A stretch of DNA of 64,000 nucleotides from assembly GCA_964030785.1 (NCBI GenBank), contig OZ034975.1:32951769-33015768 (forward strand), in the 5' to 3' direction. The notes below the pieces were generated by a model, which was not told the origin of the DNA, made no database searches, and saw only the letters and a program-made list of their open reading frames with translations. The translations under genes were made by a program, and so were the position numbers. This document shows, one piece after another, positions 27,201 through 35,085 of this stretch (positions within the stretch are counted from its first letter, which is position 1; every line of letters starts with the position of its first letter). This stretch comes from Siderastrea siderea. Lineage: Eukaryota; Cnidaria; Anthozoa; Scleractinia; Rhizangiidae.

Positions 27201-27564
27201 ATGGCTTCACCACCTGCTGCTTATGACGTCATATCTAGTAACCATAGCAACCGCTTCATACCACTCTTATGTTAAAATGTGTCTAAGGAATATGCGTACA
27301 GCTACTGGAAATGGAAGGTGCTGATGAAGAATCCTCTTAAAAAGAGTCAAGAAAAAACAGTGGGGTGGGTTGGCAGCCTCCCCACCCCTTCCCTCCCCTT
27401 TGCACGTCCGAGGGTTAAGTCACTAAACCTCTGCTATGGATACAGTATAAACTCTTGAAAAGTCCCAGCTAACGTCCGGACTGGTTTTCTTGCAGACATA
27501 TGTCAACCTCAACAAGTATGACAACAGCCTGTACGCCAACATCAACGATCTGGCAGCAGAGTAG
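328..27564 (+). CDS. Receptor tyrosine kinase gene with Ig and FN3 ectodomain (22 exons, introns included)
   Basis: This span holds a single-pass receptor tyrosine kinase that would phosphorylate tyrosines at the plasma membrane; the ligand is unknown. Exons give, in order: signal peptide, V-like Ig, two I-set-like Ig, a broken Ig, another Ig, three FN3 domains, transmembrane helix, juxtamembrane segment, kinase domain and a short tail. Kinase motifs are visible: glycine loop [12 protein letters not shown] lysine, [18 protein letters not shown] and CW..(N)PNDRPTF. Every splice junction has GT/AG and the phases agree throughout. Leaving out the broken exon at 11204-11457 the coding exons sum to 3429 nt, 1142 residues plus stop. 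The kinase resembles the FGFR/RET/Tie group, but FN3 plus multiple Ig domains is not the FGFR layout, so no orthology is claimed. Whether the gene makes a working protein depends on skipping or repair of the broken exon. Confidence 0.88.
407..2334 (+). other. RTK intron 1
   Basis: A 1.9-kb intron starting GTATGT and ending CTCTAG. Small open frames here show no domain and lack splice support. Nothing else stands out. Confidence 0.6.
2335..2712 (+). CDS. RTK exon 2: V-like Ig domain 1
   Basis: A 378-nt phase 1-1 exon lies between acceptor TTTCTCTAG and donor GTGGGT. It encodes a V-set-like Ig fold: [10 protein letters not shown] for strand B, VTWGLK for strand C, FTLSNI and VYGC for strands E-F. 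The expected B-strand Cys is replaced by Trp (codon 2412-2414), while the F-strand Cys remains. It is closely similar to the exon at 48778-49149. It probably faces ligand, being the outermost domain. Confidence 0.85.
4018..5823 (-). mobile_element. 5'-truncated non-LTR retrotransposon (L2/CR1-like), inside RTK intron 2
   Basis: The minus strand encodes a continuous reverse transcriptase of about 555 residues ending at 4144. Visible motifs are FRPIS, the motif A stretch [15 protein letters not shown], motif [14 protein letters not shown], motif C FADDT with the catalytic aspartates, and [11 protein letters not shown]. There is no endonuclease domain: coding sequence stops abruptly near 5820, as in 5' truncation by incomplete reverse transcription. 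The 3' end, about 125 bp past the stop, is a short ATTGT microsatellite tail near 4020-4045, typical of L2/CR1 elements. The uninterrupted frame suggests a fairly recent copy. It lies opposite to the host gene. Confidence 0.88.
6150..7419. mobile_element. Old TIR element, third copy of the 26792/37268 family, split by a nested element
   Basis: The flanks of the element at 6335-7330 match the family seen at 26792-27418. The left side shares TTATGACGTCATAT and CCATAGCAACCG, then GGCTACTGGAAA. The right side resumes with GCTGATAA and ends AGGGTTAAG. The left boundary is uncertain. Confidence 0.55.
6335..7330. mobile_element. Non-autonomous TIR DNA transposon in RTK intron 2
   Basis: Ends are inverted copies of about 28 bp (core GTAAACTGCCGCTTATAAGC). 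Inside are several GGCTTATAA motifs in G-rich surroundings near both ends. No transposase frame is seen, so it would depend on a helper. It appears inserted into an older element. Confidence 0.75.
8083..8128. repeat. ATC microsatellite
   Basis: About 15 uninterrupted trinucleotide units, 70 bp upstream of the exon 3 acceptor. Confidence 0.95.
8198..8455 (+). CDS. RTK exon 3: I-set Ig domain 2
   Basis: A 258-nt phase 1-1 exon lies between AAATTTGCAG and GTAAGT. It shows a canonical Ig: VDIICEA (Cys B), VTWIHK (Trp C), then [12 protein letters not shown] (Cys F). An ATC microsatellite lies about 70 bp upstream of its acceptor. Confidence 0.9.
8456..10522 (+). other. RTK intron 3
   Basis: A 2.1-kb intron holding the 21-bp minisatellite at 9618-9850. 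I see no other structured element. Confidence 0.6.
9618..9850. repeat. Degenerate 21-bp minisatellite
   Basis: Imperfect copies of a unit like TTTTGCCGTGAGTTCTCGTTG. Because the unit is 21 bp, the minus strand stays open as a Lys/Gln/Leu-rich heptad-like peptide. That is a by-product of the repeat, not evidence of a gene. Confidence 0.75.
10523..10804 (+). CDS. RTK exon 4: Ig domain 3
   Basis: A 282-nt phase 1-1 exon lies between TTTTTTCTAG and GTAAGT. The Ig signature is VTITCHV (Cys B) and [14 protein letters not shown] (Cys F). The strand C Trp is replaced in the YRFYR segment. Confidence 0.88.
11204..11457 (+). pseudogene. RTK Ig exon with in-frame stop and net one-base loss
   Basis: Acceptor TTTTTCAG and donor GTAAAT bracket a 254-nt Ig-like stretch. 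The first half reads [21 protein letters not shown] in the gene frame, then TGA at 11350-11352. The second half, [16 protein letters not shown], lies one frame away. The length is one base short of the multiple of three expected of a phase 1-1 exon. The strand E segment FTLEKVK follows the TGA in the original frame, so either two lesions exist or one lost base lies before the TGA. A sequencing or assembly error is possible. Skipping this exon keeps the downstream frame. Confidence 0.82.
11458..12478 (+). other. Intron between the broken Ig exon and exon 6
   Basis: A 1.0-kb AT-rich intron. No repeat or coding signal recognised. Confidence 0.5.
12479..12742 (+). CDS. RTK exon 6: membrane-proximal Ig domain
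   Basis: A 264-nt phase 1-1 exon lies between ATTAACAG and GTGAGT. The Ig signature is VRLKCVSDG (Cys B), LSWYTPEG (Trp C) and [12 protein letters not shown] (Cys F). It is the last Ig before the FN3 block. Confidence 0.88.
13492..13538. repeat. Heptamer array (GCGAGTT)n, about 6.5 copies
   Basis: Perfect 7-bp units. The unit is the reverse complement of the one repeated at 15736-15995 in the same intron. Confidence 0.95.
15736..15995. repeat. Heptamer array (CTCGCAA)n, about 36 copies
   Basis: A nearly perfect 7-bp tandem array of about 260 bp, with a few C-to-T variants and length slips mostly at its edges. It ends about 50 bp before the FN3-1 exon. All long frames over it are repeat artefacts. 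Confidence 0.97.
16044..16337 (+). CDS. RTK exon 7: FN3 domain 1
   Basis: A 294-nt phase 1-1 exon lies between TTCATTCAG and GTAAGT. FN3 hallmarks are [20 protein letters not shown] and [12 protein letters not shown]. Its acceptor lies about 50 bp downstream of a long GCAACTC heptamer array. Confidence 0.88.
16338..17346 (+). other. RTK intron between FN3-1 and FN3-2
   Basis: A 1.0-kb intron. No recognisable element. Confidence 0.5.
17347..17661 (+). CDS. RTK exon 8: FN3 domain 2
   Basis: A 315-nt phase 1-1 exon begins after TTTATAAG. FN3 hallmarks are [20 protein letters not shown] and [14 protein letters not shown]. It is most like exon 9; both start G-V-P-A-A and share the VYQR segment, which suggests tandem domain duplication. 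Confidence 0.88.
17872..18059. repeat. GC-rich foldback hairpin in an RTK intron
   Basis: Two near-identical inverted arms of about 80 bp (AGCCTGCGAGCAGGCTCTCG outermost on the left) surround a short GC-rich spacer. It is far more GC-rich than its surroundings and contains CpG-rich CGAGACGCGAGTGGCGAAGC. It is most likely a foldback or MITE-type element, and could extrude a strong hairpin in the transcript. Confidence 0.88.
18579..18866 (+). CDS. RTK exon 9: FN3 domain 3
   Basis: A 288-nt phase 1-1 exon runs from CTGCGTAG to GTAGGT. FN3 hallmarks are [20 protein letters not shown] and [15 protein letters not shown]. Confidence 0.88.
19185..19214 (+). CDS. RTK exon 10: 30-nt stalk microexon
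   Basis: Acceptor TTTCCAAG and donor GTAAAA bracket 30 nt encoding a Gly/Ser/Pro-rich linker (SGKPPDTQS) between the last FN3 and the transmembrane exon. It is phase 1-1, so skipping would shorten the stalk without shifting frame. Confidence 0.65.
19767..19886 (+). CDS. RTK exon 11: transmembrane helix
   Basis: A 120-nt phase 1-1 exon. An about 21-residue hydrophobic helix ([16 protein letters not shown]) is followed by the basic stop-transfer patch LRRTRR, giving type I topology with the kinase inside. Confidence 0.9.
20013..20031 (+). CDS. RTK exon 12: 19-nt juxtamembrane microexon
   Basis: A 19-nt exon lies between TTATTGCAG and GTAAGC, entering in phase 1 and leaving in phase 2. It encodes about six residues (NPKTN). 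Phase bookkeeping requires it: exon 13 starts in phase 2 and exon 11 ends in phase 1. Confidence 0.62.
20421..20438 (+). promoter_or_regulatory. Zero-length exon / recursive splice motif
   Basis: A pyrimidine-rich stretch then CACAG directly followed by GTAAGT (AG at 20431-20432, GT at 20433-20434), inside the intron between the two juxtamembrane microexons. This is the ratchet-point consensus, but could be chance. Confidence 0.4.
20513..20549 (+). CDS. RTK exon 13: 37-nt juxtamembrane microexon
   Basis: A 37-nt exon lies between TTTTATAAG and GTAAGT, phase 2 to 0, encoding [13 protein letters not shown]. It sits between the transmembrane helix and the kinase. Confidence 0.62.
21102..21363 (+). 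CDS. RTK exon 14: juxtamembrane and kinase N-lobe start
   Basis: A 262-nt exon, phase 0 to 1. Candidate docking tyrosines YATP and YMSL are followed by [20 protein letters not shown], the glycine loop, and VAVKML with the ATP-anchoring lysine. The third loop glycine is Ser (GxGxFS). Confidence 0.9.
21693..22515. mobile_element. Non-autonomous TIR DNA transposon in an RTK kinase intron
   Basis: Terminal inverted repeats of about 27 bp (core TATTTTCTCGATTAAACGCC) enclose about 820 bp. Near both ends are further copies of a CCGGCGTTTATTCG motif in both orientations. No transposase frame. Confidence 0.8.
22663..22773 (+). CDS. RTK exon 15: kinase helix C
   Basis: A 111-nt phase 1-1 exon. [12 protein letters not shown] carries the helix C glutamate, followed by [14 protein letters not shown]. 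The donor is GTAATG. Confidence 0.88.
22774..23628 (+). other. RTK intron between kinase exons 15 and 16
   Basis: An 855-bp intron. No recognisable repeat or gene. Confidence 0.5.
23629..23819 (+). CDS. RTK exon 16: kinase hinge and insert
   Basis: A 191-nt exon, phase 1 to 0. It encodes the hinge [20 protein letters not shown], a short kinase insert with YY, and [16 protein letters not shown]. The hinge and insert length resemble FGFR and RET kinases. Confidence 0.9.
23929..24051 (+). CDS. RTK exon 17: catalytic and activation loops
   Basis: A 123-nt phase 0-0 exon. It has [13 protein letters not shown] (catalytic Asp and RAARN loop), VTDFGMAR (metal-binding DFG) and the activation loop [13 protein letters not shown], which has only one Tyr where FGFRs have two. 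Confidence 0.93.
24134..24310. repeat. AT-rich microsatellite cluster (TAAA, TAATGA, TAA)
   Basis: Successive short arrays of AAAT, TAATGA and AATA-type units in the intron after exon 17. A shorter AATAAT run recurs near 24478. Confidence 0.9.
24781..24851 (+). CDS. RTK exon 18: P+1 loop
   Basis: A 71-nt exon, phase 0 to 2, encoding [25 protein letters not shown] is the tyrosine-kinase P+1 signature. The APE motif reads AYE. Confidence 0.9.
25298..25447. repeat. 150-bp MITE-like foldback
   Basis: Inverted arms of about 42 bp (AGAAAGGCTAGAA and GTTGACAATATTA segments) with a few mismatches, in the intron between exons 18 and 19. Confidence 0.8.
25721..25761 (+). CDS. RTK exon 19: helix F
   Basis: A 41-nt exon, phase 2 to 1, encoding [14 protein letters not shown]. 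Joined to exon 18 it completes the SDVWSYG motif. Confidence 0.88.
25988..26084 (+). CDS. RTK exon 20: kinase C-lobe
   Basis: A 97-nt exon, phase 1 to 2, encoding [20 protein letters not shown] and [12 protein letters not shown], typical of the C-lobe of receptor tyrosine kinases. Confidence 0.9.
26537..26636 (+). CDS. RTK exon 21: kinase C-lobe end
   Basis: A 100-nt exon, phase 2 to 0, encoding [20 protein letters not shown] and [13 protein letters not shown]. The conserved CW...RPTF segment closes the kinase fold. Confidence 0.9.
26792..27418. mobile_element. TIR element in the last RTK intron, family member 1
   Basis: Ends TTAACCCTAGGACGTAC and, inverted, GCACGTCCGAGGGTTAA. It contains a GT microsatellite and G run at 26845-26881 and the motifs TTATGACGTCATA and CATAGCAACCG. 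It shares ends and internal blocks with 37268-37647. Confidence 0.75.
27496..27564 (+). CDS. RTK exon 22: C-terminal tail and stop
   Basis: A 69-nt terminal exon follows TTTTCTTGCAG. The tail contains YVN, YDN and YAN, each a consensus Grb2-type SH2 site (Y-x-N), then ends at TAG 27562-27564. I see no AATAAA in the following kilobase. Confidence 0.88.
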   Translation, partial: TYVNLNKYDNSLYANINDLAAE

Positions 27565-29177
27565 TAAAATCATTTCCGCTCCTCGAGAAAGTTAACATTT
27601 CCTCGTCAAAACTGCCCACAGTGTTAGAAAGTAGTGGCAATGCAGCATCCATTTCAGTTGACCTTTTGCGCCATCAGTCTTTTTGATTTACCAATGAGAT
27701 TGCAAGTTTGGAACTGAAAACGAGGTTCCTCGCCTAGATGGAAAAAGCCTTTCCATATGACACGGAAAATGTCCGGAATTTGAAACCGAAAATTTTGCCT
27801 AAATGGAAAAGCCCCGCCCAAGCGAATTCAAATCCATTCAACAACCACTGTCTCGATTTAAGATGGGTTAACACTGCTAAATTCATTCAAAACGTGTTGA
27901 GTGAGTTTGCTATGTTATCGTTGTTGGATTGAATTTTTAACGGGAATTAACTTTTTTAACACTGCTCGATATCATTGACACAAGAATCATTTAACAAGAA
28001 AGCCAAAAGTCGTATTGACGTCAACATTAGGGACCTTTAGATTGGACTACAAATACGAGTGCGACTTTTGAATGTCAAACCAGTCACGTTTCCTCGACGC
28101 CACTTTTTCGTATTGTTTTCCAGTAAAAAAAAAAGGAAGCTTCCGGAATAAGATTGGGATGTATCGTGATAAAATAAGGCCTGCAAACCGGAATTCAAAA
28201 CTTGTACTCGTAGTCCACCACGTACTCGTGCTCAGATTTAAAGTTCCCTATGGTTCAAAAGTGTATTGAGTGTTGTTGAATGGAAATATTGATGCCGATT
28301 GGCCAGGCCTTTTCCTTACTTTTTAAAACTTTTCTGGAAACGAACAACTGTAAAGAAATGATACTTTCTTTAACTAAACTTCGTACAGTCCCACTTAATT
28401 ATCTAATGGGCAGTCTAACCTAGAACAAATATTTGTTGCCGATTTTATCTGTAGAGGAAGCTTATGCATCAGTGCTCTTTATTACTCAAACATAATGTAC
28501 TGCCGTAGTTTAAAGTATACCACAGCGCAATCGCTTGTATAATCTTTTTTTTTTAGATTTCACTTTATTTAACAAACTTTAATATTGTCAGAGTTAAGGG
28601 TGGGGGGAGGGGTGGAGAGAATCCTCCCGGTGTCAGCCAACCAAAAAGGCGCTGTCTTAATAGGATTAAAGCCCGATTCACAGTTTTCTATAACCATTTC
28701 TATTTCAGTGCTCGTGTGCATGAGAAAGTTTCTCCGAATTATATGAAACAAATACACGTTTTGAAAAACTGGCTCGCCAGATCAGTCATGTGGCAAAGAA
28801 TATCATACGTGAAATTTTCTCGTGCGGATAGGTCGTCAAAGAAAATTTGTCAAGGATTGGTGAAAAATTAGTTCTCAGACTTTTTGTTCACGTGTTTTTT
28901 TTTATGAGCTTTTATGGCGCCTAGCTCAGTGGTTTAGCCATTTCAAGCAATTTTTGTCTAGAAGCATTTTAACTCTACGAACTCTACGAACCTCCATTTT
29001 CCATGGCCGCGAGAACCCAGTATCTGTTTATGCTCCACTGACATTTTCAGCTGCATGTGGCAATGAAAGTACTGCTGCCGAGCCTCTTGATTTAATTAGA
29101 CTGGCCTTTACTTGAAAACAAAAAGCAACTGAGTCTCCTCACTTACCGTTGTGTAACTTTCCAGATTTCCCCGTTTA

Positions 29178-29476
29178 GGGCCGATTTAGACGGTACAATT
29201 TTTGCTTACAACTGTTGTATGCGACTTCTCACGTCATGTCTGCAACACCAATCGTGTCGTCTTAATCAGGCGTGCAACATCCTCACGACAGTTGCGCAAA
29301 GCATGAAAAATGTCGTGGGATTTTGAAACATGTTTTCAAACCCAACGACAGTAGTATCCGCAATCAAAATGTTAGAATGACGAGTTGTTTACGATCTTTG
29401 CCTGACAAGAGTAGTGCGTGCTACAAAAGTCACATACGACAGTCGTAAGCAAAAATCGTACCGCCTAAATCGACCC
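29178..29476. mobile_element. 299-bp MITE with about 50-bp TIRs and TTA target duplication
   Basis: Ends GGGCCGATTTAGACGGTAC and its inverted match, continuing through TTTTTGCTTAC. TTA flanks both sides (29175-29177 and 29477-29479). A three-base TTA duplication is what PIF/Harbinger-type transposases make; family assignment is inference. Confidence 0.85.
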
Positions 29477-31387
29477 TTAGGCCCTTACTGCTCCGCTGTC
29501 CAAAAGCCATTGCAGGAACATATTCAATAAGAAAATAGAAAATTTGCTACCCGTATACACGGTCAAATCTTTTGTCAAAGACAAATTAGTCAGGAAATTT
29601 GGTCGAGAGGACCAGGCTTTAATGTACATGGCGTAAAAAAGCAATAGTTAAAGGCAGATATCCGGATGTCTGGATATCGTTTTTCGCTGATATCTGACTG
29701 CAGAGTACCTAGTATTGTAATTTAACTATTTTCCATTTTGAGCTTTATTGGCCAAACAACGTTAAGTTGAACCATTGCAATCAATTGTAAAGTAAACGAT
29801 TAGAGATAATTATCAATTCTATTCAAGGTTTTTAAGACTCTTCAGCTTTCTTCATCAACAAGGTGTGGCAATGGAGCCCCTTAGAGGTTTCTGATCCAGT
29901 GCAATGCAATGATGTTGAAGTATATGTTTCCTGTTATTTAGCCTCCTGTTATGTAACCTCCAGCTTGCGGTACCCATTCGAACTTTTCTGGCCTTAGGTC
30001 TGTTCCAAGCGTGGAATTGAGAAGTGGTTCAGCTGGAAGAGATTGTTTTGAGACTTACTGTCAGTGGTAATTCTTGGCGTATAGAAGTCTAATTCCCAGT
30101 ATTATCTCCTCCGGCTCTCTATGCTGGTCTTACCTGGTGGCTTGCCTGCAAAAGTCAGGGGCACCCAAAGGTTCGTTTCGGAGAATATCTGTTCGGAAGG
30201 CCTAAATCGCCTGAGATGTTCAGATTTAATTCCAGTGAAAACTAGCGACTTCTTTGGAGGAACATTAACTCGGACTAATGGGTAACAAGAGGAATTATAA
30301 ATTCCTATTGTTTTCGGAGGAACAAATATGTCGTTCAGAGTGTAAAATAACGCCAGCTAGCATTTTGGGAGAGCCAACAGCAGCTTGGAAATTCGGCGGA
30401 AAGGATTCTGTTATCTAAAATATTCCGCCCAAGAGTAATGTACTGACAGAAAGGTGGACCCTCATTGGCAATTACTGGCAATCATTGATTACTCTCGATA
30501 GGACTGCACAATCCACGACTTTTCTCCATTTGCAAGGGGGGGGGGGGGTTGGCTGGAGGGGTGGTTTGAAACTCCAATTCAGATATGACAATTTTTTTTT
30601 AGTAGTTCTATTATTCTTACTGCCTGCAAATCCAATTGGTTGTTCGTTGATATAGAACAATAGGCAAAACAATACCTCTCTTTAATTTTTAAGTGACAGC
30701 AATTTTGTAACCAATAGTTTATACTATTTTTCTTTTTTGTTTTATTTTAAAACCCACATAACACTTTCCCAAAGCAGCAATAAACTCCTGCAACATTAGC
30801 GATCTTAATCTTACCAACTTTTGGCAATTAGTTAGTTGTTGAACAGTGCTTGTCATTCCCGAAAGGAAGGCCATTTTTCCCCTGTTGTTCACTTAAAACA
30901 AGGCACTATTCTATCTCAGTTGATTTCAGTTGAAGAACATGTGAGAACGAACGCCTCCAGACTACTGCTAGGCATGACCTGTCAAAGAGCTTGAAGGGGT
31001 AGTACAGCCAAACAACCTAGGCTCATAATTGCACCCTAACCCAACCTGACCAAATGACCATGTGTGTGAATGGACAGCAGGAAATTGAACGGAAAATTTG
31101 CGATACTTATGGTTGCGTGACTTGGTGTCCCTTGTTCTTGTGGGATTTGGACTAGAGCGTTAGGTCATCAATAGCGTATTATGGAGCTGGTAGAATACCC
31201 TTTCGAATTTCTCTCTTGAATCTCCCTCCCTTGAAGCCTTTCCCTCTCGTTACCGCCAATTTAACTACTGTGTGCAGACTTTTCTGTTTGCTGCAAAGTC
31301 AGCAAGTCCAGTGGAGTGGATTTGGGGGATGTTAAGTAAACCATGCGTACCATTGTAGGAACCACTCATTGCGAATAATGTTAATTT

Positions 31388-31630
31388 AGGTGCACCCTCT
31401 TGATTTTGTAAGATCACACCACCCAACATTTGAATAAATACATCAAAAACGAGTGCGAGTGTTTCAACATGGGCTCTCAGAGCGACAGAAGAAACCTCTA
31501 CCGTGAGGATAAAGGTGTACCCCCTTGATTTTGTAACAGGATTACACCACCCAACATTTGAATATATCAAAAACGAGAGGGAGTGTTTTAACATGGCTTC
31601 TCAGAACGACAAAGGAAGCCTCTACCATGA
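31388..31630. repeat. Tandem direct duplication, two copies of about 120 bp
   Basis: Both copies share CTTGATTTTGTAA, CACCACCCAACATTTGAATA, ATCAAAAACGAG and CTCTACC blocks, with moderate divergence. Confidence 0.85.
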
Positions 31631-33132
31631 CGGTGATTTCGAAGTCGGTTAAAAACTCGGCTGTGCCTCGTTTATTCAATCTACTCGGTGTTTCGATATC
31701 CTGATGAAACATGCTTTCTCGTGTTTGACATATTACTTCAAAACACCAAGAAACTGATGAGACCGAGTGCCTTTATCGCCACGAGATGTTTTGAAACCTC
31801 GCTGAAACACGAAGCACGAGTTTTATGTCTTCTCAACCGGGCATTATAATGAACAAAAGAATTTTCCACATTAACAATCCCCTTTTGTTTTCAATTGTAC
31901 AATTAGCACGCAGTTTCAGAATCAAGTTACAGTCGGATCAGTGGTGAACCATCGGCTAGTCGCCGATCCCCGACCACCCAAAAGTGGCAAAACAATAAAC
32001 AGGCTGGTAAAGGAGCAGTCATTCCATGTTCATGGATATTACACATGCCCAGGGGAATGACAGAGAGGGTAAAGGAGGTTCTGCTATGTCGACTCCCAGA
32101 TATCGATGGTCATGAAAGCATGGAAGTTAAGGTTTGTGGATATCATCAGAGATCAGTTTTGTCTTTGAAATTTCTGAAAACTACTATCATCACTAAGTTT
32201 CTTCCAGGAATTGCTCCAGGTATCTGTGTGTATCTATGGCACAAAATGGTTAATTAATTTTTAGTATTTCCCACATTACCAGTTAGTTCAGACTGTGCCA
32301 ATAAGTAATCAGGTGATATGAAATCCACCAGTGTTCTTGTGTACCTGTGCATGCTTTCAAAGCTAGGGGCATAGAATGGTAATTCTTCAACTCGCTGAGA
32401 TAGAAAGTTCCTTCTTCAAACCCTGAACCCAAGTCTTCAATTATTTCTTTCCCTAAGTTTGACAAGCCTAAGATTCCAAAATGTATTTGAGACTTGGGTG
32501 ACATTTGACAAATGCATGACCCCCGAGGTTATCTAAAAACGTTTATGTTTATTTTTACATAAAAGTGTTGACACTACTAATGAAAATAAGAGAGTTTTCT
32601 ATGTTTTGCAAGAGAGTAATGTGGTCTAGAAAGAGAACTAGGGATGCACAAGTGTTAGCAAGAGCACTCAAGGGCTTGGCTAGATCTCATGCATGCATTA
32701 CTGTCTGAAAGGACGTCACAAGACTGATTTCTTTTCAATTTAGCTGCTTTTCAGTTGTGAATACAGCATAAAAAATGCATTCTTACACAGCTACATTAGG
32801 ATCATCATGACTACAGTGCTCTGTCATGATCATTTAAAGTAAAGCGCACTCAGATTCCATAAGACAAATATGTAGCACTCGTGTTTTGAAATGTTATCTA
32901 ATGATGTGAACAGACACATGTACTTGACATTTATGGTCAATGCAAAAATAGATTGTAGTGAACATGGTCAAATCTGTCATTTGTTTCAGGTCCAGCATTC
33001 TGCAAAAAAAGAAAACAAAAGAAAACAAAACAAAAAAAAACAATGCTGAAAGTGAAGAGTCAGTCAAAAGAGGACCAACGCCATGTGATAATGAAGAAAG
33101 AAAGATGGTACATTTTAAGCTCGGAAAGAAAT

Positions 33133-33253
33133 GAGAAAGATGGAATATTCAGTTTGTCACGAGCGTGGGGCAAAGAAAAAATCTGAGTCGTCGGGGACTC
33201 AGATTTTTTTCTTTGTCCCACGCTCGTGACAAACTGAATATTCCATCTTTCTC
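33133..33253. repeat. 121-bp near-perfect hairpin
   Basis: Arms of about 57 bp (from GAGAAAGATGGAATATTCAG inward through CACGAGCGTGG) with almost no mismatches and a loop of a few bases. Consistent with a young foldback element. Confidence 0.92.
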
Positions 33254-34262
33254 AGGACCAATGTTGTGGGAAAATTAGATGAAAAATAAATAAACTGACC
33301 TTTAATTACAATGATGCATTTGTCTTGTATGCTTTAGTTACTTTTAAGTTGATGTTCAGTAAATTAAAGGGTTGTCCATTAGCTAGAATTCTACCCCTTG
33401 CCAAAACTGCCAAAGTTACGTTTTAGAACATGTTTGTGAAAATAACTGAATTTTTCTGATTGGTGTTGCTGGCTTCCTTTATCAAAACAGATTAGATCAA
33501 GTACAGATTAGATTTGAGATAAACACCGAAACTGAATTTCTGTTTTGCAATGAAAATACATGACCAGATGAAAGCTTCACGTCTTTGGACACAGCACCTT
33601 TTTTGTTCTTGTTAGGGTATTTTCTACTTTTGCTAAAGAACTCATGCACACTAAAAGATGAAAACCAATTGAACCAAAGCTTAAATTTGAATACTGTGCT
33701 TCCCAATCGAATCCCTTAAAGGCATTGGACTGTAACGAGCGTAGCAAACACAGTAACGAAGAGTAAAATCTTGAAGTCAACTTGAAGAAGAATGACCCGA
33801 GGAAACCGCAATGTCAGTCCGCTCGATTATAGACCAGACACATTACTCCAGACGTCTAAACTAAATGATTAAGAAACAGAGACACAGCAAAAGTTCAAAA
33901 TACAGAATAAATAGAGGATAAATACGCTCACCAATTCTTTCTCCCGACAGAAAGATAAAAGGCTGTTCGAGATATAGTTCGAACCGGCCGCAAAGATTCT
34001 TCTTTTCCGAGGCCTAACGGTAACAAAGGACTTTTATCGCCATTATTGAATGTCAATACAACGACTTCCTACTCTTCACGATGTTATTTCAGAAAAAAGT
34101 GATGCCGTGATCAGTGGGTTCTGAACAAATAGTAGGTAAACTCGCACTAATGACTCTCTCGTCGTCCGCCATCTTGAAAATTCTGGTTTATTTTGAAACG
34201 TGATATGAGAATCACAGCGCAGGTTCTCATTGGTTGAAACGCAAATAGCGGCTGTCGTAAGA

Positions 34263-34565
34263 TCCTAGCCTGGGAAAATAGCCGACGTTTCGCGAGGTCG
34301 CCACTTGAGCCCTCGCAAAACGACGTCTGAGTAACGAACGCAGAAATTTCATACTGATGACGTGCACTACCCAGACCTTGGTAGTGCTTCTGATTGGTTG
34401 TGTCGCGAGGGAATTTTCTTTTAACCAATCGGAAGCACTACCAAGATCTAAGTAGTGCATGTCATCACTATGGAATTTCTGCGCTCGTTACTCAGACGTC
34501 GTTTTGCGAGGGCTCAATTGCAAGTGGCGACCTCGCGAAATGTCGGCTGTTTTCTCAGGCTAGGA
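34263..34565. repeat. 303-bp foldback element
   Basis: Inverted arms of about 140 bp (outer end TCCTAGCCTG; inner AGTGCTTCYGATTGGTTG) with scattered mismatches and a short centre. Confidence 0.88.
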
Positions 34566-34855
34566 TAATCCGGACTGTTCACGTTTAGTAATATTCAATA
34601 TATTGCGGTTAAATTTAAGATAAATAGCGCTAGATCACAGCGAACAGCGGTATATTCTTCGTATAGGTTTTTGGTCAGGAGCATATCGTGATTATACTTG
34701 TTTTGATTGTGAAGCATACACATTCGATACGAAGTGTCGATTTCTAGTTTTGATTACATAATACTCTTGTATGGTGCAATGTTTGATTTTGCTGATGTGA
34801 CTGAATTCAGTGGAATTCTGTGCGCTTGTTAGAGCATTCTAGACATGACAAATCG

Positions 34856-35085
34856 ATGATCAATGACATCAATGAGTAGTCAATATATTAGGCATTCATT
34901 ATAGTCGATGATCAATGAGCAATCGATGACTAACTCGAAACTAAGCGAAGAAAAAAAATTGCAAATTGTAGCCTATTGATTACTTATCGATGTCACCGAT
35001 TACTCGTCCTGTCGTTGATTGATCATTGGTTGTTGTTACTGATTTCTCATTGATTGACTATTGATTACTCATTGATTAATTATTT
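34856..35085. repeat. Region rich in TGATCAATGAG and its inverse
   Basis: Several imperfect copies of GATCAATGA-type words on the left and TCATTGATTG-type words on the right, making a loose inverted structure. Boundaries are unclear. Confidence 0.5.

Noticed and set aside
31388..31630. Considered as a CRISPR-like array
   Set aside because: Only two long diverged copies with no spacers; a plain duplication in a eukaryotic genome.
34147..34588. Three frames over the 303-bp foldback
   Set aside because: Each arm yields mirrored peptide fragments without domain; explained by the inverted repeat.
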